From Mogibacterium sp. (GTDB lineage Bacteria > Bacillota > Clostridia > Peptostreptococcales > Anaerovoracaceae), in contig JAFREV010000158.1 of assembly GCA_017434685.1 (NCBI GenBank), positions 1 through 5,073 of the forward strand: 5,073 bases of DNA, read 5' to 3'. Positions 1 to 5,073 of the stretch are shown here, in pieces. Made by a program: the position numbers and the translations under genes. The notes beneath the pieces were generated by a model. It did no database searches and had not been told where the DNA came from. It saw nothing but the letters and a program-made list of their open reading frames with translations. Numbering within the stretch: position 1 is the stretch's first letter; each line of letters opens with the position of its first letter.

Positions 1-477
1 AGCGACAACTATCTCTCCGTTTCCGGCTTCCTGTGTCTCCTGAACGATAAGGTAATCTCCGTCGTTGATTCCCACATTGATCATGCTGTCTCCGTGAACG
101 GTAAGTATGAAGTTATTGCCCGATCCTATAAAACGGGACGGCATAGGCATCTCGTCTACTATATTCTGCTCTGCAAGAATAGGCTCTCCTGCGGCAACCC
201 TGCCTACAACAGGAAGAGATACCGTGTTGATGTCGTCCATCATCATTCTGGCTCGAATATATTCATTTTCCACAGGAAGTACTGTGCGAGGTTTGGCCGG
301 ATCTTTCTTAACAAGGCCTTTGTCTTCGAGTGCTTTGATGTCACTGTGGACTGTAGATGTGGACTTAATCTTAAGAGCTGCACAGATCTCTCGAACCGTC
401 GGCGAGTATCCTTTCTCAGCTATTGTTTTTTTCATAAAGTCCAGTATGTAATTTTGACGTTGTTCGCTTTTTTTCAT
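1..477 (-). CDS. lexA: LexA SOS repressor, C-terminus cut by window edge
   Basis: Transcriptional repressor of the SOS DNA-damage regulon. It binds operators as a dimer and inactivates itself by RecA-stimulated self-cleavage. 159 residues are visible. Residues 1-65 form the winged helix-turn-helix DNA-binding domain (KGYSPTVREICAALK, then STSTVHSDIKALEDKGL). The self-cleavage site is Ala96-Gly97 in GRVAAGEP, and the nucleophile Ser131 is in HGDSM. The partner lysine, expected near residue 168 by family spacing, lies beyond the edge, as do roughly 45 residues judged by usual LexA length. The start is ATG at 477, with GGAGG (483-487) five bases upstream. The gene lies 60 bases after the radical SAM stop with no terminator or SOS box between them, so autoregulation probably acts through the LexA-box promoter near 1400. 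Identity is firm; the operon assignment is inference. Confidence 0.96.
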   Translation of the reverse strand, partial: MKKSEQRQNYILDFMKKTIAEKGYSPTVREICAALKIKSTSTVHSDIKALEDKGLVKKDPAKPRTVLPVENEYIRARMMMDDINTVSLPVVGRVAAGEPILAEQNIVDEMPMPSRFIGSGNNFILTVHGDSMINVGINDGDYLIVQETQEAGNGEIVVA

Positions 478-537
478 GGCATCCTCCAGGTGCATCCCCG
501 GGTTAATAACTGTCTGAGTAAAACACTTGATAATTAA

Positions 538-1368
538 CTATTTATACTTGTGATCAACCAAATCGTTGATATTGAGCTCCGCTCCGTATTCGTTCCAATC
601 GTCATAGATACGTCCTGTCTGACGGACTATTATGTCTCCGACAATTCCGTCTACCTTGGCAAACGGCAGTGTCTTATGATATGTAATCTTGCTACCGTTG
701 CGTTCGAATACGAATCCCGTGCGGAATTTCTCTCTTTCAAGATCGTATTTGTATTCGCATATCTCATCTATGAGTTTGTATAGATTGTCGTTATCTTTAT
801 CGAACACGTTCTCCAGATTCAGGAATGAATAATTGGCTCTGAGCTGGATTTCCTTTCCATGGAATCGGTCCAGGAATTTAAGTAGTTTTTCTTTCGTAGC
901 AGGATCCTTTGCATCCTCAAATACCACGCAGTTTATCCTCGTTCTTAAGTTAAGAAGGTCGAATATTTCATCAGGGCATTCTTTTACATAATGTTTCAGA
1001 TGCCTCGAGACATTTACGCAGCTTATACGATCTGCGTATTTATTAAGAACATCGGCAACATCCTGAATAGTCTGTCCTTCTCCCACCGGCATAGTGGTGT
1101 TGATGTAAATATGATGTCCTTCCTCAATGTGATCAAGTATATCCTTAAGCGCGTCGAGATTGGCAAGCGGCTCTCCCCCCGTCAGCACTATGTCATTGTG
1201 CGGGAATATGCGATGCAATAAGTCAAGCGACCTGTAACATCTCTCCAAATCAAAGCCTGAAGTATCTCTGTATTCTTGTTTGTTCACACAGAAAGGACAA
1301 GCATTGTTGCAATCATACGGCACAAACATCGTGACCGTAGGTCCAATCTTCGGAAAATCTTTTTTCAT
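538..1368 (-). CDS. Radical SAM protein of unknown function, upstream of lexA
   Basis: A 276-residue radical SAM enzyme, expected to cleave S-adenosylmethionine at a [4Fe-4S] cluster to make a 5'-deoxyadenosyl radical. The cluster motif CNNACPFC gives Cys20, Cys24 and Cys27 (CX3CX2C). The SAM-binding GGEP is at residues 64-67, after a hydrophobic strand (DIVLTG). Later cysteines are scattered and do not form a SPASM or twitch auxiliary-cluster pattern, so this looks like a one-cluster enzyme with a partial TIM barrel and a C-terminal tail (GDIIVRQTGRIYDDWNEYG). The N-terminus is MoaA-like in layout, but I cannot assign a substrate. It does not look like spore photoproduct lyase, the known radical SAM DNA-repair enzyme. 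The start is ATG at 1368, with AAGGG (1379-1383) ten bases upstream. It is the first gene after a LexA-box promoter and the likely co-transcribed partner of lexA. Confidence 0.9.
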   Translation of the reverse strand: MKKDFPKIGPTVTMFVPYDCNNACPFCVNKQEYRDTSGFDLERCYRSLDLLHRIFPHNDIVLTGGEPLANLDALKDILDHIEEGHHIYINTTMPVGEGQTIQDVADVLNKYADRISCVNVSRHLKHYVKECPDEIFDLLNLRTRINCVVFEDAKDPATKEKLLKFLDRFHGKEIQLRANYSFLNLENVFDKDNDNLYKLIDEICEYKYDLEREKFRTGFVFERNGSKITYHKTLPFAKVDGIVGDIIVRQTGRIYDDWNEYGAELNINDLVDHKYK

Positions 1369-1392
1369 GTAATTGCATCCCTTTCCGTAGGT

Positions 1393-1421
1393 AGTATATC
1401 ACTCGAACAACTGTTTGTAAA
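1393..1421 (-). promoter_or_regulatory. Sigma-A-type promoter of the radical SAM-lexA unit
   Basis: On the minus strand, TTTACA (1416-1421) and TATACT (1393-1398) are separated by exactly 17 bases. Each hexamer has one mismatch to consensus. Transcription would start near 1386, giving a leader of about 18 bases that begins at the Shine-Dalgarno region of the radical SAM gene. It lies downstream of the terminator that closes the preceding unit, as expected for an independent promoter. A second candidate starting with a perfect TTGACA about 40 bases upstream lacks a good -10. Confidence 0.75.
1404..1417 (-). promoter_or_regulatory. LexA (SOS) box inside the promoter spacer
   Basis: The plus strand reads CGAAC-AACT-GTTTG. 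The known Gram-positive LexA operator is CGAAC-N4-GTTCG-like, with GAAC/GTTC half-sites; this site keeps 7 of those 8 core bases. It lies between the -10 and -35 hexamers and overlaps the last two -35 bases (1416-1417), where repressor binding would block RNA polymerase. The second gene downstream is lexA itself, which is normally SOS-autoregulated. The match is seen directly; function is inference. Confidence 0.72.
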
Positions 1422-1426
1422 CAGTT
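1409..1426. repeat. Inverted repeat overlapping the LexA box and the -35
   Basis: Eight-base arms AACTGTTT and AAACAGTT are separated by two bases (GT). The dyad shares one half-site with the LexA box and fully covers the -35 hexamer. It could be a second regulator's operator, an extended LexA site, or chance. Confidence 0.5.
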
Positions 1427-1462
1427 TCAGCTAATCGTTATGAAATTATCCGGATTTTTGTC

Positions 1463-1492
1463 AAATCAAAAGACGCCCAACGCCGGCGTCTT
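1463..1492 (-). terminator. Rho-independent terminator of the aminopeptidase unit
   Basis: On the minus strand AAGACGCC (1492-1485) pairs perfectly with GGCGTCTT (1477-1470) around a seven-base loop, followed by a T-rich tail (TTGATTT). It falls ten bases after the small-ORF stop and before the radical SAM-lexA promoter, separating the two units. Confidence 0.8.
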
Positions 1493-1501
1493 CTGATGTC
1501 A

Positions 1502-1648
1502 TTATTTATCAATGTAATTCACTCCGATAATAAGCCTCTCACCCTCTGCTTCATCTAAAAGCGTGGCCCTTAGCCTGACAAGGTGATACTCTCTGTCAGG
1601 TTCATATAATAGTTCATTTGCATCTCTTATACTTGAGGAATAGCTCAT
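1502..1648 (-). CDS. Small ORF (48 aa), PAS-domain-end-like; intact gene or remnant
   Basis: The product starts MSYSSSIRDANELLYE and ends GERLIIGVNYIDK. The end resembles the closing strands of PAS-type sensor domains in clostridial signalling proteins, where an arginine-rich strand is followed by a 'D/E-G-x-x-IIGV-x-x-ID' pattern. This is recognition from memory, not a search. At 48 residues it is far shorter than a PAS domain (about 100), so it may be a decayed sensor fragment or a true small protein. In favour of translation are AAGAAGGTG (1659-1667), close to the anti-Shine-Dalgarno complement, and a stop directly followed by a terminator. An overlapping 24-codon frame starts at ATG 1688, next to the upstream gene's stop, and ends inside this ORF; an old frameshift could have joined them. 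It begins 40 bases after the membrane-protein gene, so it is probably last in that unit. Confidence 0.5.
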   Translation of the reverse strand: MSYSSSIRDANELLYEPDREYHLVRLRATLLDEAEGERLIIGVNYIDK

Positions 1649-1688
1649 TCTGCATCACACCTTCTTTAATATGGTGCTTTTCTGTCAT

Positions 1689-2147
1689 CTATGACATCAA
1701 TGCGCCTGCACTGAAAGTTATCATAGTAACTATAATACCCGCGATTAATACCCCAAGTATAATTGCCGGCATGGCTCTTCTGAGTTGCATGTCCATCATG
1801 GCAGCTACAAGAGCCCCTGTCCACGCTCCCGTGCCCGGAAGCGGGATGGCAACAAGTAACACCAGTCCCCAAAACTCATATTTCAATACTACTTCTTTAT
1901 TCTTCTCGGCCTTAGCTTCAAGCCTGGAAACAACGTTGTCCAGCCATTCGCTCTTAGTCCTCAGCCATTCAAAAACCCTACGTGTAAACAAAATCAGAAA
2001 TGGTATAGGAAGCAGATTCCCGATAAAGCTGATAACAAAAGCTTCCGGATAACTCAGCCCCGCTATCACGCCACGCGGAATAGCACCTCTGAGTTCCACT
2101 ACCGGAACCATAGCCCATAACAATGTAATCAATCTTGCTTTCAACAT
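1689..2147 (-). CDS. Small multi-drug export family membrane protein (Sm_multidrug_ex)
   Basis: A 152-residue integral membrane protein of the Sm_multidrug_ex family (PF06695, COG2426). The family name is historical and the transported substrate is not established. Two short glycine/proline segments mark the family: VVELRGAIPRG (residues 16-26) and IPLPGTGAWTGAL (101-113), both likely re-entrant. Hydrophobic spans lie at about 36-54, 92-101 plus 110-118, and 126-148. A charged amphipathic stretch (WLRTKSEW to KAEKNKE, about 61-85) separates the halves. Length is close to the family norm. The ATG at 2147 is the only good start, because a TAG lies a few codons upstream in frame. The nearest purine-rich site, AGAAGGG (2164-2170), is about 16 bases away, too far to be normal. 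Since the aminopeptidase stop is only 21 bases upstream, translational coupling is likely. Confidence 0.87.
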   Translation of the reverse strand: MLKARLITLLWAMVPVVELRGAIPRGVIAGLSYPEAFVISFIGNLLPIPFLILFTRRVFEWLRTKSEWLDNVVSRLEAKAEKNKEVVLKYEFWGLVLLVAIPLPGTGAWTGALVAAMMDMQLRRAMPAIILGVLIAGIIVTMITFSAGALMS

Positions 2148-2168
2148 CTGAAACGTTTGACATCCCTT

Positions 2169-3551
2169 CTATCCTTCGATCAGGAAGGCTTTATATCCCT
2201 TGTATGCCTCGTAAAGATCCGCCTTGCTTATGGCCTCCCATGGAGCATGCATCGAGAGCACTGCAATTCCGCTGTCGATAACCTGCATGCCGTAAAGCGA
2301 GAGAATGTAGGCTATAGTGCCGCCTCCTCCGATATCCACTTTTCCGAGTTCTGCTGTCTGATACACGACTTTGTGTTTATCCATCGTCCTGCGAAGCTCG
2401 GCAAGATATTCTGCATTGGCATCATTTGATCCGCTCTTGCCTCTTGCTCCGGTGAACTTGCAGAATACCAGACCATGTCCGAATCTCGATGCATTCTGTT
2501 TTTCGAATTTATCTATGTAAAGCGGATCGAGTGCGGCATTTACATCTGATGAAAGCATGCGGCTGTTTCTGAGGCATCTTGAAAGATTGAGTTCGCTGTA
2601 GATTCCCATCCTGTCGAGAACCTCTCTCATCATATCCTCAAAGAAATGGGATTCCATACCTGTTGCTCCGACGCTTCCTATCTCTTCCTTATCAACGAAG
2701 AGTCCGCAGGCCGTCGTATCGGGATTTTCCACATCCATCATGGCAAGTGCGGATGGATATGCGCAGCATCTGTCGTCGTGTCCGTATCCCAGTATCATGG
2801 AGCGGTCAAGTCCGGCTTCCTTAGCCTTTCCTGCAGGAACGGCTTCGATTTCAGCAGAAATAAAGTCGTCCTCTTCTATGCCGTATTCATCCTTGAGAAG
2901 CTTAAGAAGAGCTGCTTTTACTGCTTCCTTTTCTTTCTTGTCTTTAACAGGCTTGCTGCCGACCAGTATGTCGAGGTCTTCTCCCTCTACTACTTTAGCT
3001 GCTACCTTTTTCATCTGGTCCTCTGCCAGATGGATTAAAAGATCACTAACGAAGAACACAGGATCCTCATCCTTCTCTCCTATGTTGATTACAATCTTTT
3101 CTCCGTTTGGCTTAACAACCACTCCGTGAAGTGCAAGCGGAAGCGCAACGTACTGATATTTCTTAATTCCGCCGTAATAGTGCGTGTTAAGGTATCCGAG
3201 CTCTTCAGCCTCATACAGAGGGTTTTGTTTGATATCAAGCCTCGGTGAATCGAGGTGGGCACCCAGTACGTTCATTCCGTCATTGACAATATCTTTTCCG
3301 ATATTAAGCATCATTACGGCTTTACCCATATTGACGGCATACACCTTGCTGCCGTAACCGAGTTTTTGACCTTTCTTTATGACATCTTCGAGATTCATAT
3401 AGCCGTTTTTTTCGGCCATCTCAACAAGAAGCTCCGTGCATTCCCTTTCGGTCTTTCCGTTGTTCAGAAAATCTATATAATCTTTACTCAGTTTTTCAAC
3501 AGCTTTTAGATCTTTAGCCGTATAAGTTGTCCATGCGTTGTCTCTTATCAT
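2169..3551 (-). CDS. apeA: M18 family zinc aminopeptidase (apeA-type)
   Basis: A cytosolic dinuclear-zinc aminopeptidase of the M18 family (PF02127), which removes N-terminal residues from peptides. It has 460 residues, the usual length of the clostridial apeA type. Visible motifs are GAHLDSPRLD (97-106; His99 zinc ligand, Asp101), GYGHDDRCCAY (255-265; bridging Asp259 or Asp260), VDKEEIGSVGATG (286-298; Glu289 and Glu290 as base and ligand), SSDVNAALDP (334-343; Asp336), and MHAPWEAISKADL (434-446; His435). All the metal-site residues expected for the family appear present, so the enzyme should be active. The start is ATG at 3551, with GGGAGG (3557-3562) five bases upstream. It leads a probable three-gene unit. 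A perfect palindrome just upstream of the RBS suggests a dedicated regulator. The symbol follows clostridial homologues and is less certain than the family. Confidence 0.95.
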   Translation of the reverse strand: MIRDNAWTTYTAKDLKAVEKLSKDYIDFLNNGKTERECTELLVEMAEKNGYMNLEDVIKKGQKLGYGSKVYAVNMGKAVMMLNIGKDIVNDGMNVLGAHLDSPRLDIKQNPLYEAEELGYLNTHYYGGIKKYQYVALPLALHGVVVKPNGEKIVINIGEKDEDPVFFVSDLLIHLAEDQMKKVAAKVVEGEDLDILVGSKPVKDKKEKEAVKAALLKLLKDEYGIEEDDFISAEIEAVPAGKAKEAGLDRSMILGYGHDDRCCAYPSALAMMDVENPDTTACGLFVDKEEIGSVGATGMESHFFEDMMREVLDRMGIYSELNLSRCLRNSRMLSSDVNAALDPLYIDKFEKQNASRFGHGLVFCKFTGARGKSGSNDANAEYLAELRRTMDKHKVVYQTAELGKVDIGGGGTIAYILSLYGMQVIDSGIAVLSMHAPWEAISKADLYEAYKGYKAFLIEG

Positions 3552-3565
3552 TTAATCCTCCCGAT

Positions 3566-3585
3566 ATGTAAAGTATACTTTACAT
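3566..3585. promoter_or_regulatory. Perfect 20-bp palindrome, probable operator of apeA
   Basis: ATGTAAAGTA is followed directly by its reverse complement TACTTTACAT with no spacer. It ends four bases upstream of the apeA Shine-Dalgarno. With no unpaired loop it is a better protein-binding dyad than an RNA hairpin. It contains a TATACT that could itself be a -10, though no good -35 stands 16-18 bases upstream. I do not recognise the cognate regulator. Confidence 0.6.
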
Positions 3586-3607
3586 CATAATCCTTAAATC
3601 CTCAAAG

Positions 3608-3616
3608 AGTATACCA
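3608..3616 (-). promoter_or_regulatory. Extended -10 promoter candidate for apeA
   Basis: The minus strand reads TGGTATACT, an extended -10 (TGn then TATACT), without a convincing -35. Transcription would start near 3601, giving a leader of about 50 bases that contains the 20-bp palindrome. This is a plausible candidate only. Confidence 0.4.
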
Positions 3617-3648
3617 CTATATGCCTCTCAAATACCATACATATAATT

Positions 3649-3682
3649 TAAAACATAACAAGAGCCTGCCGAATGGCAGGCT
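3649..3682 (-). terminator. Terminator-like hairpin between hydrogenase and apeA
   Basis: A perfect eight-base stem, AGCCTGCC with GGCAGGCT (3663-3670 and 3675-3682), closes a four-base loop. Reading the minus strand, a broken U-rich tail (CTTGTTATGTTTT) follows, so it could end hydrogenase transcription. The plus strand also has TTTT after the stem, so it may work in both directions. Confidence 0.6.
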
Positions 3683-3710
3683 TTTGACTGTACAGCACCT
3701 TGAATCATCC

Positions 3711-3833
3711 AAATCGCCAAAGATTAGATGCAGGACGCGAAAGAGTCCGCTCGAGTGCACGGAGCTTACTTAGAAGTAAGTGAGTACACGAGAGCGGACT
3801 CTGACAAAGTCATGCGCTAATACTTGACGATTT
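3711..3833. repeat. Long imperfect inverted repeat in the hydrogenase 3' region
   Basis: The two halves fold on each other over about 123 bases. Paired blocks, from outside in, are: 3711-3716 with 3828-3833; 3718-3720 with 3824-3826; 3723-3727 with 3817-3821; 3730-3732 with 3813-3815; 3734-3736 with 3809-3811; 3742-3752 with 3792-3802 (11 perfect, AGAGTCCGCTC); 3755-3760 with 3784-3789 (one mismatch); and 3765-3770 with 3775-3780, closing a four-base loop. That is about 42 Watson-Crick pairs. Two of the mismatches become G-U pairs only in minus-strand RNA, the sense of the hydrogenase mRNA. No ORF is visible in it. It may be a dispersed palindromic repeat, a structured 3' UTR, or a processing/termination element. 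Confidence 0.72.
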
Positions 3834-3835
3834 TT

Positions 3836-3861
3836 ACCGTCGGAGCGAAGCCGACAAAGGT
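3836..3861. other. Short hairpin in the hydrogenase 3' region
   Basis: GTCGG (3839-3843) pairs with CCGAC (3851-3855) around a seven-base loop. The stem extends through ACC and GGT across a three-base bulge. No U-tract follows on either strand, so it is probably not a terminator on its own. Confidence 0.5.
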
Positions 3862-3862
3862 C

Positions 3863-3909
3863 AAGGTTTCCGACTATACGGCAACGCCGTATAATCCGGA
3901 GGAAACCTT
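3863..3909 (-). other. Two-part hairpin including the hydrogenase stop codon
   Basis: The outer stem pairs AAGGTTTCC (3863-3871) with GGAAACCTT (3901-3909). The inner stem pairs TATACGGC (3875-3882) with GCCGTATA (3886-3893) around a three-base loop. In the mRNA, two of the three bases of the UAA stop (3910-3908) lie at the base of the outer stem. A 3'-end stabilising role is possible, but no function can be read from the sequence. Confidence 0.6.
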
Positions 3910-5073
3910 ACTCGTGGTCGCCGTTTACTTTACGCTCTACATACGATGTATGCAGCAGGTGATGTGCCTTGTGGCTACCATACTTCTCAAGATACTCGTC
4001 GTAGAGTTTGACGATGCTTGGGTTCTCGTGAGATCTTCTCAGCGGTCTGTCTGCATCGAGATCGTAGAGGCCCTTCGCTCTTACTTCTCTTACGTCGATG
4101 AAGTTCTTGATTCCGGATGCTACGTGTGGCTGTCCACCGCCGTTTACGCAGCCGCCAGGGCAAGCCATGATCTCGATGAACGTGTAGTTCTTCTCGCCTG
4201 ACTTAACGAGCTCGAGAACCTTGCGTGCGTTTGCAAGTCCCGAAGCTACTGCTACGCTGACTTCGAGGTCACCGACTTTGTAGCTGGCTTCTTTAACGCC
4301 CTCAACTCCACGTACATCCTGGAACTCGAGGAGGTCTTTGCCGAGCTGCTTGCCTGTGATCCACTCAACTGCTGTTCTGAGAGCAGCTTCCATAACTCCG
4401 CCTGTTGCGCCGAAGATTACGCCAGCACCTGTGCTCTCGCCCAGAGGATCATCATATGGCTCGTCCTTGAGGTTTGCGAAGTCGATACCGGCCTCGTCGA
4501 TCATGCGACCGAGTTCTCTTGTTGTCAGTGCATAGTCAACATCGGCAAGTCCGTCATTTGCAGCCTGATCATCGCGTCCGAGCTCGAATTTCTTGGCTGT
4601 GCAAGGCATTACGGATACAGATACGATGTCCTTAGGATCGATACCCTTCTTCTCTGCGTAGTATGACTTAACTACTGCACCGAACATCTGCTGCGGTGAT
4701 TTGCAGGATGATACGTGTGGAAGAAGTTCAGGATAGTAATGCTCGATGAACTTAACCCAACCTGGTGAGCAAGATGTAATCATCGGAAGCACTCCGCCGT
4801 TTGTAACTCTCTCGATCAGCTCGTTTGCTTCCTCTACGATTGTGAGGTCAGCTGAGAAGTTGGTGTCAAATACAGCGTCAAATCCGAGTCTTCTCATTCC
4901 GGCAGCGAGTTTACCCTCTACCTCAGCACCAATAGGCATTCCGAAGCATTCGCCGAGTCCGACTCTTACGGACGGAGCTGCCTGAACTACTACGTGCTTC
5001 TTAGGATCTGCGATTGCAGCCTTAACAGCAGCTGTAGAGTCTTTCTCGTGGAGTGCGCCTACAGGGCATGCCA
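3908..5073 (-). CDS. [FeFe]-hydrogenase catalytic subunit, N-terminus cut by window edge
   Basis: The C-terminal 387 residues of an iron-only hydrogenase, which interconverts protons and H2 at the H-cluster using reduced ferredoxin and/or NADH-linked partners. The reading frame runs through the window edge, so the internal Met at 4939 is not the start. Fragment residues 2-7 (CPVGAL) are the end of a ferredoxin-type [4Fe-4S] domain. The H-cluster motifs follow: TSCSPGW (99-105), MPCTAKKFE (155-163), and EIMACPGGCVNGGGQP (300-315), whose Cys304 and Cys308 are ligands. Between them lies the family stretch STGAGVIFGATGGVMEAALR. The C-terminus (RSHENPSIVKLYDEYLEKYG) is typical of clostridial monomeric and NADH-linked HydA proteins. 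The full protein was probably near 580 residues or more. The first motif has Ser where many family members have a second Cys. Genes upstream in the operon, perhaps hydB/hydC types, lie outside the window. I leave out a symbol because hydA subclass cannot be decided here. Confidence 0.96.
   Translation of the reverse strand, partial: ACPVGALHEKDSTAAVKAAIADPKKHVVVQAAPSVRVGLGECFGMPIGAEVEGKLAAGMRRLGFDAVFDTNFSADLTIVEEANELIERVTNGGVLPMITSCSPGWVKFIEHYYPELLPHVSSCKSPQQMFGAVVKSYYAEKKGIDPKDIVSVSVMPCTAKKFELGRDDQAANDGLADVDYALTTRELGRMIDEAGIDFANLKDEPYDDPLGESTGAGVIFGATGGVMEAALRTAVEWITGKQLGKDLLEFQDVRGVEGVKEASYKVGDLEVSVAVASGLANARKVLELVKSGEKNYTFIEIMACPGGCVNGGGQPHVASGIKNFIDVREVRAKGLYDLDADRPLRRSHENPSIVKLYDEYLEKYGSHKAHHLLHTSYVERKVNGDHE

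Noticed and set aside
94..537. Plus-strand ORFs over lexA (94-537 and 107-451)
   Set aside because: They lie antisense to a clear lexA, with no convincing RBS or recognisable family; shadow frames.
478..537. Separate lexA promoter (TTATCA, 18 bases, TTATTA)
   Set aside because: Both hexamers are weak matches and no SOS box is nearby; read-through from the radical SAM promoter is simpler.
1618..2052. Plus-strand ORF of 144 codons opposite the membrane-protein gene
   Set aside because: Its hydrophobic, Ser/Thr-rich translation is what the antisense of a membrane-protein gene gives; the minus frame carries family motifs.
1978..2163. Minus-strand ORF starting at ATG 2163, closer to the purine-rich site than the chosen start
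   Set aside because: The purine run directly abuts this ATG. The frame gives no recognisable protein and overlaps the Sm_multidrug_ex frame that has the family motifs.
2646..3129. Plus-strand ORFs inside the aminopeptidase gene
   Set aside because: Antisense to a full-length M18 enzyme with an intact metal site; no independent support.
3642..3647. Plus-strand TATAAT just before the hairpins, suggesting a plus-strand small RNA
   Set aside because: The hexamer is perfect, but no -35 stands at a proper distance in this AT-rich patch. Both hairpin elements do have T-runs on the plus strand, so it is noted but not supported.
3552..3907. Riboswitch or CRISPR array in the structured intergenic region
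   Set aside because: The structures lie downstream of the hydrogenase and are separated from apeA by a terminator-like hairpin. I see no known aptamer core and no direct repeats with spacers.
3824..4201. Plus-strand ORF of 125 codons across the hydrogenase 3' end
   Set aside because: It crosses the hairpin region and runs antisense to conserved hydrogenase sequence; no family is recognisable.

Overview
The window reads as chromosomal DNA from an anaerobic Clostridia-type Firmicute. The evidence is the clostridial-type [FeFe]-hydrogenase, a lexA with a Gram-positive-type SOS box, strong purine-rich Shine-Dalgarno sites, and moderate GC by eye. I cannot name genus or species. All supported genes lie on the minus strand, so the account below runs from high to low coordinates.

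(1) 5073-3908: C-terminal part of an [FeFe]-hydrogenase catalytic subunit; its N-terminus lies outside the window. It is followed by 3552-3907, a gene-free stretch dense in RNA structure: a hairpin that includes the hydrogenase stop codon, a second hairpin, an imperfect inverted repeat of about 123 bases, and a terminator-like hairpin.

(2) 3551-1502: a probable three-gene unit. It holds an M18 zinc aminopeptidase (apeA-type), a small membrane protein of the Sm_multidrug_ex (COG2426-like) family 21 bases downstream, and a 48-codon small ORF whose C-terminal half resembles the end of a PAS-type sensor domain. A perfect 20-bp palindrome sits in front of the aminopeptidase RBS, and a terminator hairpin at 1463-1492 closes the unit.

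(3) 1421-1: a probable SOS unit. A good promoter (TTTACA, 17 bp, TATACT) carries a LexA-box-like site inside it. It drives an unassigned radical SAM protein, followed 60 bases later by lexA, which runs off the window. No terminator or second SOS box is visible between the two genes. The simplest reading is that LexA represses its own gene through a promoter placed in front of the radical SAM gene, making that enzyme part of the SOS response. This is the most interesting point of the window.

No tRNA, rRNA, CRISPR array or recognisable insertion sequence was seen.
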